From Capitulum mitella (taxonomy: Eukaryota; Arthropoda; Thecostraca; Pollicipedomorpha; Pollicipedidae): a stretch of DNA of 64,000 nt. Where the stretch lies: contig CP099839.1 of assembly GCA_030062745.1 (NCBI GenBank), positions 26,339,324 through 26,403,323 of the forward strand. The letters run 5' to 3'. The notes beneath the pieces are model-generated. The model ran no database searches. It was not told the DNA's origin and was given only the letters and a program-made list of their open reading frames with translations. The number at the start of each line of letters is the position of its first letter. Positions within the stretch are counted from its first letter, which is position 1. This document shows positions 12,712 through 23,765 of this stretch, piece by piece. The position numbers were made by a program, and so were the translations under genes.

Positions 12712-14560
12712 GGAAGAAATGGCTATTTTATTGCCGGAAAACTGCTATGTCGTCAAAAACATTATTCGGGGAAGACTAAAGGCGAAAGGTCATAACGACC
12801 TGAAATGATGACTAATTTTGGCTGTCAATTCCTCGTGGTTTTGCTCGCGGTTTAGCCGGTGGAGCAAGCCATGATACAGAAAAGTACAATACATTCACCA
12901 TCATACTTACTCATACGCAGCGTAGGACAATATAGCTGCCAAAAAATCATAATAATACGTTGTGCATCAAATGTCGCGTAAATAAACGCTGAGCAGCAGA
13001 ACCTGAATGAATTTTCATAACAGTTCCCCCACAAAGAAAAATGCAGCTTAAACTTCAAACCTTGTAGACTCAGACTGTGGATCGGCGGTGGATAGGCGGT
13101 GCCCTTGTACGTACCTGCGCACATTGATAAACATTGCTTAATGATTTTGGGTGGTGTTGGACTTAAGCGTTTCAAATAATGAAGGCGTCGCATTACTTGC
13201 TCTCGGTGCTCGCCGCGTCAGCAAGAACAAATCATTTGAGTGTTTTTTAGGGACGGAAGCTGAGCGAGTAAGTTGAGCCTCCCAAGAATATTCAATCTTC
13301 GCTCTTTGTCAGACTTTCTGGACAGGTTTCGGGTCTTCTGCCCGTAATATTTTAATCGGAATTATAGGCCTACTTTCTCTGCATTGTAGCCCACCGATAC
13401 ATACACTCCAAATATTTCGACAGGCAATTTGTCTTCGCCATGAATCCTATGTGGGAAAGTGCGAAAATATTGGGTATATGTGTTTCGATTTCACCGTAAC
13501 TTATTTCCATATCAGAATTGCCGAATACCTCGTTCAGTAGTCTTGCAAACGGTGAACTCATGTTTTATGCAACCATTATGCCCTAATGCTGTCTGGCAAA
13601 CTAGAAGAAAAAGCCATGTCATTAATTTTAGTTTGCGTCCCATTAACCTGTGGGTTATAACGAACACCTTAAGATGCTAATTGCGGTTAGACGTAAAAAA
13701 AAATTAATAAAAAGCATCAAGCGCTTGTGACGAACGACCTGGACAACATTGTTTTGTTTAGACACGATCTTTGCTCCCAGTACGATATTTTTTGAAGTTG
13801 AAACATTTAACTCGTGTTTGTTCGGTAAGATGCTTATTATATGAACAGAACCCACATAGATCAGGCCAGTGGATTCCGACCAAAACATTTGACGGAATGT
13901 TTGTAAAACTTGATTGCGATGACCACGGAATAAAAAGTTTGATCATAACAAGTCGGAGTTGTAATTTTTCAGCGATATTTAGACCAATATGCATCATGTT
14001 TCAGATTCGTTTCGGAAACAACTAAATGGTATTTTTGCATCGAAAACAATGTCAAAATCAAGGTTTGTCACTGAAGAAAGCATTAACGCTGTCCCTCAAA
14101 CGCATGAACTTCGCAGCATTTTTTGTCAAGTAATCTCCATCACACACTTCAGGACTGTCACGAAACGATTAGGCAGTCAGTGATTCGGTGAAACATACCA
14201 GAACCGCGATGCATGGCCTATTACGATATCTATCGTTTGCTTAATGCACGCTGGGACTTTCAAAGACCGCACCGTTCTATTTCTCCAGTTAATAAATTCT
14301 AACTACACCGATCTGGATCTGTCTGCCTGAAGCTCCACTGAACCTCGACAGGCCGGCTGCCGCTCCTGCCAGGCCGACGGCGAAATCGTGGTGCGGTCAC
14401 GTCGCCGCCTCTGCCGGCTGTTCCCACAGCTCACGGAACCGTATCCGACGGCGTCCAGCGCCGGTCAGAGGCTCAGCCCGGTGAAGGCTGCCGGGATCCT
14501 CCCACTCCGAGGGGCAGGGGCACCGTCCCGGTGTTCCCCAGCCAGACCGAGAGATCCGGG
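12712..14560. other. Intergenic stretch, no supported gene
   Basis: AT-rich DNA with short frames only. No splice-consistent exon chain, repeat array or RNA gene was recognised. Confidence 0.5.
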
Positions 14561-14574
14561 TCCGGTCTGTCCGT

Positions 14575-15170
14575 CCCCGGTATCCGACCCGACCCGACCC
14601 GAATCAGTTCAACCCCGTCCGGCTCAACCTGACTCAACGCAACCCGATCTGGCCCAATCCGGTCCGATTCGACCACCAGGTCCGATCCGACTAGTCCCAG
14701 TCTAACTCCACTCGGTCCGACCCGATCCTTTACCTTAGTCCCAGCCTGAGGTGCACGAGTCTGGCGGAGTCTGATCCGGCTCGATTAGGCCTGACCGGAT
14801 CTACCTGACGATATACCTGACTCGATATGGCCTGATGTTACCCGGCTTTACGTCGTCTGACTGGACAGTTTTGCTGCTGTCCGCAGCGGCCAGACGCCTG
14901 AGTCTGACCTGACCGAGTCTGGTTCGATCTGGACCCGGCCTGAATCATCCTGACCTTGCTGGACCCGACCTGAACCAGTCTGACCACGCGGGACCCGGCC
15001 TGAACCAGCCTGATCCCTCTGGACCCGACCCGAACCCACCTAATCCCTTTGGACCCGGCCTGAACCGGCCTGATCCCTCTGGACCTGGCCTGAACCAGCC
15101 TGATCCCTCTGGACCCGGCCTAAACCAGCCTGATCCCTCTGGACCCGGCCTGAACCAGCCCGATCACGCG
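14575..15170. repeat. Minisatellite, about 30-bp unit, degenerate on the left
   Basis: From about 14900 to 15165 the sequence is built of roughly 30-bp units containing GGACCCGGCC, TGAACCAGCC and TGATCCCTCT blocks. From 14575 to 14900 shorter degenerate versions occur (GACCCGA/GATCCGGC words). The array is open in some frames but has no coding signature. Confidence 0.85.
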
Positions 15171-15329
15171 GGCCACTTCTCGGCTCCCGTCTCAGCAGCC
15201 TGACCTGGCCGGGACGCGCCGCTTATCGTGGCTCGAGCGGCCCTGATCCCGATACGGCGCGTCACGCGTCATAACGGAGCGTCACGAGGGAGTGTCGACG
15301 CCTCCGGCCGTGACGCCGTCGATGGCGGG

Positions 15330-15565
15330 AGAGGCTGCCGCAGGGGGACTGCTTAGGAGAGGCTGAGGGACTGCCGCTGAGAGACTGCGCTGAGAGGCTG
15401 TCGCTGGGAAGCTGTCGCAGAGATTGGCGCAGACAGACCGTCGCAGAGAGACTGTCACGGGAGACTGTCGCTGGGGGACTGCCGCAGGGAGACTGCCGCT
15501 GGGAGACTGTCGCAGGGAGACTACTGCTGGGAGACTTCTGCTGGGAGACTGTCATAGGGAGACTG
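15330..15565. repeat. Simple tandem array of GGGAGACTG words
   Basis: Units of about 13 bp built from GGGAGACTG followed by TCGCT, CCGCT or TCGCA are repeated with variation. The array sits directly after the 30-bp minisatellite and makes 14.6-15.6 kb a composite satellite region. Confidence 0.8.
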
Positions 15566-16631
15566 TCGCAGAGAAATGGTCGCGGCTTAAACACCACCGA
15601 CGAGCCGTTCATTCGCAGACTTAAGCACTGAGTGGCGGCCGAGAGGTTTGTTTTCCGTCACATCACGCTCCACATCCGCTCAAAAGGTCCAGGACTAGGT
15701 CCTCTCCACGAGGTCGCAGTGGTGTGGCTGCAAGGACTGTCTGACAATCGGCTCTTCCCGAGTCGTCCAAACGGCGACTCCTCGGCGCGGGACCACCGGC
15801 ACAGGCCTCCTCCTGTGCCGCAATCCGGCGTGATCCGTCTCCCCACTCGTCGGCACCTCATCGAGCCGGCCCGCACCAAAGAGTTAGCCTTGGCCAGCGG
15901 CTACGAAAACCTCTAAATTAGCTGAGAGATCGGGCAATCAATCGGCACCTCCCGCGCCACGCGCCGCGTCCGAGCCGTGACCGATATCACAGGTGACCTC
16001 TGACCTGTGAAGACATTCGGAGGAATGTAATTTCCCTGTCGTCGGCCTTCCATCAGCGCGGCCGGCCCGATCTGCCAGGCTCTGCCGGGAAGTGCATAAC
16101 CATAACAGTGGACCTCCGCCGGCTGGCCTAGATTCCGAGTTTTTCCACGGCGCGTTCCGGCCTGACCTTGGACTGGGAGGATGCGTCCCATTGTGGCGGC
16201 TGTGGGTCTGGATTATCATAATGAACTCATTAGTCTCGCGGTGGAGCCTCGGTGTGGAGTACCGGTGCGGCATGTGGACACCACTTATGGCCAATACGCA
16301 ATCGCCTTTTCATCTCGACTGTAACGGTAACAATGTGGTTAGGGAAAATGAAGTAAATGAAGATGTGGTAACTTAAAGAAGCTACTTCCTCCCATTAAGA
16401 AATTACGGTAATTGTAAAAATACAAAAACTCGTAGGTATGCGTGCAATAGCGAAGGAGAGGGAAAGAGAGAGGAGAGCATGGACGGAATATCCTGCACTA
16501 ATGGTGTTTTCAAAGCAACACCGATACTCCTGAAACCTAGCATTGGGCAATGTATGGAAACAATGAACTTCTATGTGACGCTGGCACCACAATCCAAACC
16601 TCCACCCTTGGAGGAGAAAAAAAGAGGAAGA

Positions 16632-16805
16632 AGCTCTCTCTTTCCTTCCTCTGCCTCCCTTCCCTTCCTGCCTCTCCCCCTTCTTCTCTCGCCTTATTTC
16701 CCCACTTGTCGTCACGCTCTCTGGCCTATTTTCCCTTTTTCTCTGCTTCCCTTTCCATTTGTCTCTCCTCTCTCACCCTCTTTGTCCGTTTTTTCCTCGC
16801 CCTCA
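16632..16805 (+). repeat. Polypyrimidine tract
   Basis: Nearly continuous C/T on the plus strand with short CTTCC, CTCTCT and CCCTT words. It is a low-complexity tract that opens spurious frames on both strands. Confidence 0.8.
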
Positions 16806-17439
16806 CACGAGGGCAAGGAGACTACAGTATTTTGACCACTGCCCAGTTGACACCTTGGAGGCGGCAGCGCTGCGCCAGCTCCGATCTGGGCGGGCCAGCG
16901 TGCCCTGCGCGGACCGTGGGCTGGCGATGACGCGCACGGATAGGGTGCGCCAGCCCACGCGTGTTTGGGCATCACCGCAACCTGAGTCCGGATAACGTTT
17001 CATTACGCTGGCGACGCCTACCGGCGCACAACTGGTGTTCACGTTTTTGCGGTGTTTACTGGGAGCTTAACGCATACATTAGCCGAACAATCCCATCGGC
17101 TTCCCGGCGGCAGACAGCCGTGAAAACAATATTCTGCCAGCGGCTCACGCTTCACAGCAACATGCATACACTACGCACGTGGGCGTAACAGGCCATTGGG
17201 CTGCGGCTAACATAAACTTGGGAAATCTTACCATGTGGCCCATGGCGTTGCAGGGCAAAAACTACCGGAAATGGTTCCGGTTTTTCCAATTTACTGAAAT
17301 GTTTCTGTGCCTTATGCCTGAGTGGTGGATATGCTAAAATGAAATTGTCAGCATCTGCGTCATGCATGATCGCGTATATACCGTATGCAACACAGGAAAT
17401 TATTTCTAAATAATAAAGAACCTCTACTGTCGTTCTCCA

Positions 17440-17590
17440 CCTTTCATTCTATCTCTCGCCCATATCTCTGATCGTCTTCCTCTCTTTCTGTCTATTTTTC
17501 CGTCTGCCTTTTCTCCCTCTCTCTCCCTCTTTCCCATCTCTCTCTCCCTCCCTCTTTCTCTTCCTCTCTCTCTCTCTCTCTCGTCGCGTC
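17440..17590 (+). repeat. (CT)n-rich microsatellite
   Basis: C/T-rich low-complexity DNA ending in a pure CT run near 17565-17581. The antisense frame rich in Arg/Glu/Lys is an artefact of this tract. Confidence 0.85.
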
Positions 17591-18379
17591 TCTGTTTCTT
17601 GCTTCCAGTCTTCGTGCTTTTTGCATTCCGGCGTCCCTTCTAGTGTTTCAGACTGCTTTATCACTGTCCTGTCAGACAGTGATACCAGACACCAAGGCAA
17701 TGTGAAAGATATTGCCAAGAAAATATTAGTAAGGAGCTTATCATCAGGTTTGTCATTTGAAAGCTGAGAAAACAAAATTATTAGAAGTTTTTCCTTGGGT
17801 TACTACCAGCGAAGTAACTTTGCTAAGAAGGTAGCAGTGTATACTATTTTCGTCATATATCGTTTGGAATGTCCTGTGGTCTTATGCTTCGAAAATTCCG
17901 TCGTCATCACAAACACTTACATTACAACTAATTTCACCTGAGGTGAGGCCACCATAACGTTCTGCCACTTCACGCCAGTGCTTTATAAAATTGGTCGCTT
18001 TTATGCACTGTTTCTATGTATTTGTATCTCAGAGCGGGTGAAAGTGATAACGCAGTACACACGAACAAACAAGGCACAAGCACTGGCATCGACGCTTATG
18101 ACTAGAAAGACCAAAAGCGACACTGAGCAAAGGAAGAAAGACGAACCCCGGATGCGGCTAGTCAGCAACACAGAGCAAACCTTCTACATGACGCGCACAT
18201 CTTGCCGTAGATCACCCATACCCACCAGTGCAGTGGCTTGACGGCGGACTGATACCGAGGACTTGAGGCCAGACATCACTCTCACACTCACGTATACCGA
18301 TAAATACCCGCGGTCGGCCGCCGCCGTCGGCTGGCCAGCTCTCGCTCAGGCAGTCGGGGCTCAGGAGGCGGGACTGGAC

Positions 18380-20659
18380 CTAGTTCCGCGGCAGGTTGTA
18401 CAGACCGGGCGGGGGACGCACCGTGGTCGTGGTCGTGGTGGTGGTCGGCGGGATGTACTGGTTCTGGACGGGCCGCACGGCCTGGGGGCGGGGACGGGTC
18501 GTCTGGGGGCGAGGACGGGTCGCCTGCGGGCGAGGACGGGCCGCCTGGGGGCGAGGACGGGCAGCCTGCGGGCGGGGGCGGGCCGCCTGGGGGCGAGGGC
18601 GGGCCGCCTGGGGGCGGGGCTTCGGCTGTTGGTAGGTGTTCTCCGGCTGCTGGTAGGTGTTCTCCGGCTGCTGGTACGAGTTCTGCGGCCGGCTCGGCCC
18701 GCCGACCACGCTGTTGACGTTGTTGCTGGCGGCCGACTCGGGCACCTTGCCGATCTCCTCGTTCTTGTTGTAGAACTGCTCGGAGGCGGCGCAGTCGACG
18801 TCCGACCACCACTGGCAGGCGAAGCCCTCCTGGTTGAAGATGGTGCCGTTCGGGCAGAGGAAGGACAGCATCATCGCCCCGCCGTCCAGGGTGGGGCTGC
18901 ACACGTGGAACGGTTGGCAGCCGGCCTCCACGTCGGCGTAGTACCCTGCCGGGCAGAGCGACACGGCGCTGAACCGATTGTTTCGACGACACACAGAACT
19001 GGTCAACACCAAATGTAATTGTACACTAAAGCATCCTCAGATCTGGAGTAAAACCTTCAATTCTTCGTACATAAGAAAGTTAAGGCGCGAAGAAATGCAT
19101 CTGCACATCTGAAGAACGAAGAACGAGGTTTTACTTAACGAGGTTTTACTTGGCTTTACTTAGCGGGGAAAACGTCTTTTCAATCGTAGCTCATTGCTTA
19201 AACCGGGACAACAGCGAGGACTAGAAAGCTGGACACAAACTGCGCCCAGGACGGTAGCTTTCTGCGCTCATCAGACGGGCCTGGCGCGGCCTGGCCTGGC
19301 CTGGTCCGGTCGTACCGGCGACACGGCCGTCGCAGGTGAAGCCGGTGGCCGGGATGGTGGCGTAGATCGGGTAGTCGACGCCGGGCTCTCCGGGCACCGA
19401 GTCGCGCAGCCACTGCAGCGGGTCGGTCGAGCCGCCGTGGTGGTGCTCCTCGTCGCCGGGCGGCTGCGGCAGCACACCGGCCGTCATCGGGACGGGGACG
19501 CACGACAGGCGCGCGCGACCGCGCGGCCACCGGTGCACATGTGACTGGCGGTCACGGCTCAGGTGCGCCTGACCGGTGCAGGGGACCGCGCAGTCGCTGG
19601 TACCGGCACACAGCGGACCCAGTCACCCAGGCCGGCAGCGCGGCCTTAACACTGGGACAGGACGCAGGACGACGGAGCTGACATCCGGCCAATGCTCTGA
19701 TTGAGGAGACTGGTGTAAGGTCTCGGAAACATTTAAAGGACCACCTACATTTCACTTGCAAGTTTGCGGCATACGCTGGTCACAAACAATCTTTCGCGTG
19801 CGGCATTAAAATCGCCAAAAGCTTCTTTGAAATGCAAAACGGCGATTATAGCTCCATGCGGTGTTACGCCCGCAGTCACAGGAATTCCCTCATGGTCTTT
19901 TGCATGCTCCTTAGAACCACGACCGAGTGATGTTTCGTGTTTTTCATTCACTTCATACTTACCTTCACTTTACGCTTTTTATATAAAAAATCCAAAACTG
20001 CCCACCATACGTGACGTTTCCCACTGCCATCCCTCTCTCAAGCGGGCAGACTGTATGATCTGCAGCGATGTATGAAAATCAAGCGAGAAGTCCTCCGACG
20101 AGCACGCGCCCGACTGACCTTAACGACGGCTCCGCCGGGGTTGTTGCCGGCTCCGAAGGGGCTGACCGGCTCCTTGTAGTCGTAGCCGGCGTCAGGGGCG
20201 CCGTAGCTGTACCCGTCCTGGGCCACGGCCAGGGCGGTCAGCGCTGCCGGGTCGCCGCAACCAGAGGTCAGGTCAGAAACACTTTCGGCGCATTCTGACG
20301 GCGCCAGCGGTGGGCGGAATGATGAGGAGGACTACAGCGGCCAGGTTCGGGCAGTGTACATCGCAGTTCAGATGAGCTGGGGACTTTCTTCAGTGCTCGA
20401 AGCCCTCCACTGGCGGCGCCATCGGGGAAGTGAGGGTTGAGGGGGGTTGAAGCTATGGCAACTGGTGTCCCCCTTGCTCGAAAAAAATAGCATTAACCCA
20501 ACGGAGATGCCCGAAAAAAAACGAAAATGCTCTTTGTCTCCGTTGTACTGATTCAGAGATGATACTGATTCAACCACTGATGCCTTCTCATTGGTGGCCA
20601 TTTCAGCCAAGCAAAAAATGTGACTCTCACTCACCGCTAAAAATGATAAAGCCGTTCAT
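18380..20659 (-). CDS. Secreted chitin-binding (CBM14/peritrophin-A) cuticle-type protein, 4 exons
   Basis: Coding exons in order on the minus strand: 20659-20635, 20243-20119, 19463-19316 and 18945-18380. Phases agree at every junction, giving 287 residues. Residues 1-16 are a signal peptide (start MNGFIIFS, likely cleaved after AVA). A Gly/Tyr/Pro-rich stretch follows. One chitin-binding type-2 domain has six cysteines at about 94, 109, 115, 130, 143 and 151. Its core (GYYAD, QPFHVC, FLCPNGTIFNQ, FACQWW) and the preceding YPIYA-IP segment match single-domain arthropod cuticular proteins of the CPAP1 type. The domain is split by an intron after its first cysteine. The C-terminal third is low complexity: QQPENTY-type then RPRPQAA-type heptads, then eight Thr. 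It is expected to be secreted and to bind cuticular or peritrophic chitin. AGGTCAGGTCA lies just upstream of exon 2 (20265-20275), of unknown significance. The family is clear; the exact member is not. Confidence 0.9.
18475..18668 (-). repeat. In-frame 21-bp coding repeats (heptapeptides)
   Basis: Within the last exon of the chitin-binding gene, about seven 21-bp units encode RPRPQ followed by AA, AT, TT or AV. Immediately upstream in the protein, 21-bp units encode YQQPENT. Both arrays share the 7-residue period, so unit gain or loss would keep the frame. The antisense strand is open for 251 codons because of this repeat and is not a gene. Confidence 0.85.
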
Positions 20660-20685
20660 GTTTGCTACAGTCGGGACTGAACGCC

Positions 20686-20721
20686 ACTGATGCTCAGAAT
20701 CAGGCTGCGATACTATTTATA
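20686..20721 (-). promoter_or_regulatory. Core promoter (TATA box and TCAGT initiator) of the chitin-binding gene
   Basis: On the minus strand TATAAATA occupies 20721-20714. A perfect arthropod initiator TCAGT lies at 20690-20686, putting +1 at 20688 about 33 bases downstream of the TATA start. The start codon follows 29 bases later at 20659. A second TCAGT at 20680-20676 is an alternative start. Confidence 0.7.
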
Positions 20722-21312
20722 CGACCGCCAGCCGGGGGCCGTAATCACCGGGGACGCGCCGCCGGGTCACGTGACCCTGGGTCAGCGCCGCCCCCCGCGT
20801 CACGTGACGACCGTGTCGACGCCTCTCCGGCCGCGCATACTCCACTTTCACTGGCGGCGCCAAGTTCGTCTCCGCCCGCCGGCGAGGCGCGCACTTGAAC
20901 TTCAGCGGCGGCTCCAGTGTCGGCCAGCGCTTCCAGACGGTCCGTAGGCCGGCAAAGGTTGCACGCCCTCCGAGCGTTCTCGGCTGGTACACAGCAGGCA
21001 ACGAGCAACTCGAGTCCAGGAGCTGTCGCGAGACGCGATCCTCGCGGAGGCGCGGGGCTGGAGCGTCCGGACAGAGTGTCCAGTACGAATGGTGCGCGGT
21101 TTGTCGAATTCACTTAAGATAAAGCCGAGTGTTTCGGTCACCTTCGATAGCTTTCGACACTGAACTCGCACTTTGTAAGCCGTAGTCCGCGCGAAAAATT
21201 ACCAGTTTTAAAGTTTGCTGAAATCCCATGATCTCGACAGCCAACCTAGCTTATTGCTATTAATCGGACGTATTTATTGAAATGAAATACTAGTTCATGC
21301 AAAATCATTAAG

Positions 21313-21450
21313 TCATATTTCGCATTTTAACCACTGCTTTCTCACCCACAATTCTCGCGCACCATAGCATACAAAATGTTTAACGCATATTACGCATTTT
21401 AACCACTACTTTTTCACCCGCATTTTCGCGCACCATAGGGCACAAATGCT
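21313..21450. repeat. Two-copy tandem duplication of about 70 bp
   Basis: Two adjacent blocks share the words CATAT-TCGCATTTTAACCACT, TTCTCACCC-type and TCGCGCACCATAG in the same order, with about 85 percent identity by eye. Non-coding. Confidence 0.75.
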
Positions 21451-23587
21451 ACCACAAGGACGATTTTCCCTTGCAACGCCAAGAAACCAGCGGGAAATAG
21501 CTTCTCTTTCAATAGCTCCACAAACCTTATGATGCAAATCATTATACATCTTAAATTTTTAAATCATTTTTGAAACGGACGACAAAAAACGGCTTATGGC
21601 GCACGACGATCTCACGTGTAAAAATGTTTTGCAACGCGGCTCCAGGTTAAGTTTGTTTTACATAAACAAACAGAAATAAGTCAACTGAGCAGCCGCCCCG
21701 ATCGTAACGTTTCCCAGATGCTTAGAACTTTGATGAGTTATTTAGAATGTGGCCATTACCACCAAGAGCAGCAATTGCAATGAAGCCTTTTGGATGCTTT
21801 TTTGGCATGCATTGAAACCTCTAAGTTCAATGACACTGTAAATATTACGGGCACGTATGACGTTTCCACTGACAGTTGCTGTGGTACAAAATGCTGACAT
21901 AAGTCCACAAATCTCAGTTTTTTTATTCCCAGATACCGCAAGTTAAACCTGAAACGCACCTTACAACATATGGACAAATAGATGCTTCCAAATTTGGGAA
22001 AATAAACTCAACGCGTCTTGTTCTTCATGTGGCCCATTAGGTCACTAGTTGTCAAAGGTGAGGCCGGAGGTAGCAGAGCAGCGGCAGACCAAGTACTAGC
22101 ATGCTGCCAGACAAGTAAACGGAAAGCATAACTCCCAAAATATTCTCTCTGACCAATGCTTTACGAACTTCTCCGACCCATGTTCGCCTCGACAGGTCTG
22201 TGCATCACCTCCCTGCAGGTCATAAGCCGTAGACGAACAAAATGTATTAGTTATGTTAAATGTAATGTTTTCACGAGAGCATTGGTCATGGAGAGGGCAA
22301 CAATGACTGCCATAGCTGAAATCAGCGCAAACCAAAGTGATTCTGAGGCCATACAAGGTCAGTAACCTCGTTTTGTCTTGGAAAGGCCAACGACCTTTGA
22401 AAACCACATATGTTATAAGGCACACGTTAAAGCAGTCCTGTTAAAAAAACTGTCACCGTATCTCGTCAGACTCCAGATAAAAAATTAGACATAGTTCAGA
22501 TCTAGAAAACGTTTTGCAGCCCGTCAAGAATGTCATGACACGATGGGCTGACACGGCCTGATAATACTGCATGTGCGTGTGTGTGAGTGTGTGTGAAATG
22601 GATTCAAGGTCAAAATAGCTATTTTGCAAACATTAGGCTCATGACGAGGGTCTTCACCCGGCAGTCTAGGAAAAACATCATGGAGGCTTTTCCACCACCA
22701 ACCAATCTTTTTCACCAAACGACCCCTCATCTCGTGAAGGATGAAAAGTTGACCCACTCTTGAACGCGATCAATGGTCACATCCAAGCGCGAATAAAGGT
22801 TTTTTGCTTAAGTGCAGAAAACGCGCAAATCTGCACAAAAGTTGCGTATGTTCAGAAGAACTCCTACCGTTCATTGCATTTTGGTTTCCATATTCTTTAT
22901 ATTTGAACTTTATTATTTAGACATAACCATTCCACCCACAAAGATCGTAAACTTTGTTTTCTCAATAGCAGGCAGACTTAAGGCTTCCTCTCGCATTTCC
23001 TGTTTTGCACCCCTTGCATGTCATTTCGGCCAAGATTGCTGCCAGTTGACTGCCCGCACTAGCTAATGCTGTCCTGCAATAGGTGGGTCTCGTGGTTGCC
23101 GGACGCGCTACCCGAAAAATTCTCAAGATTGACAGAGGTCTTCTTGTTCTCAAGAATGTAAATCTCATTCTCGATCTAAGTTCAATGAAATGAGAGATCT
23201 GCGAAAACGTGTTCTTATTTCAGAGGCGTTCTCGAAATAAATGGAGTTTTTTGGGGAGTTTCGTTAATGGGATAGGTATTTATGCTAGTCGTGCATGGTC
23301 GCCTCCATTTCATAGGGTAATAACACGCCGTTCAAGCTACCCTCTGGCTACTGCAGAAGTAGGCATAGTGAGTTTCATTTTATTAAGCAGACACGATCAA
23401 ATCAAACAGCTTCGCAGTCCTGGGTTGATAATAACTTCGAAGCTACTTGTCACGGAACGATTTTTACCAAACACTAGCTGATTTCAGTGATAATTCTGCG
23501 TTTCCATTAACAAAAAGGTAGCCTGCGCGCTTCCCAGCCCATGAGAATATTCCGGAGCGATGTTTTTCCACCTGGGCGTTTAATGAT

Positions 23588-23765
23588 ATTCATAGGCATA
23601 GCTAGGGGGGAAAGCGGGGCCCAACATGCCCCTTAGGCCCACATATTTTTTCGTGAAGATCGTTGCATATATTCTTCCCGGCAGGCGGTTTTCGTATGAT
23701 TTCAGTTCACACTGAACTCCGCCCCCCCCCCCCCAAGGAAATCCTGGCTGCGCTCCTGCTGATAT
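23588..23765. mobile_element. Candidate degenerate MITE remnant
   Basis: The left edge reads CATAGGCATAGCTAGGGGGG. About 150 bp later the right edge has a 12-base C run followed by CCTGGCTGCGCTCCTG, roughly its inverted counterpart. Termini of the style AGGCGTAGCCAGGGGG are common in animal non-autonomous DNA elements. The inverted match is imperfect and no target duplication was identified. Confidence 0.3.

Larger units (their letters stand above)
15600..18379. other. Non-coding flank downstream of the chitin-binding gene
   Basis: No supported exon. It contains two long pyrimidine-rich tracts (annotated separately). 18250-18379 is the presumed 3'UTR of the minus-strand chitin-binding protein gene. 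No clear AATAAA was found for that gene on the minus strand in this stretch. Confidence 0.5.

Noticed and set aside
18263..19018. 251-codon plus-strand open frame
   Set aside because: Antisense to the last exon of the chitin-binding gene; the GRLRARTGRL-type repeats are the reverse of the 21-bp coding array.
22096..22425. Minus-strand 109-codon Cys-rich frame
   Set aside because: Ten cysteines look suggestive, but there is no signal peptide, no matching splice partners and no recognised cysteine pattern.
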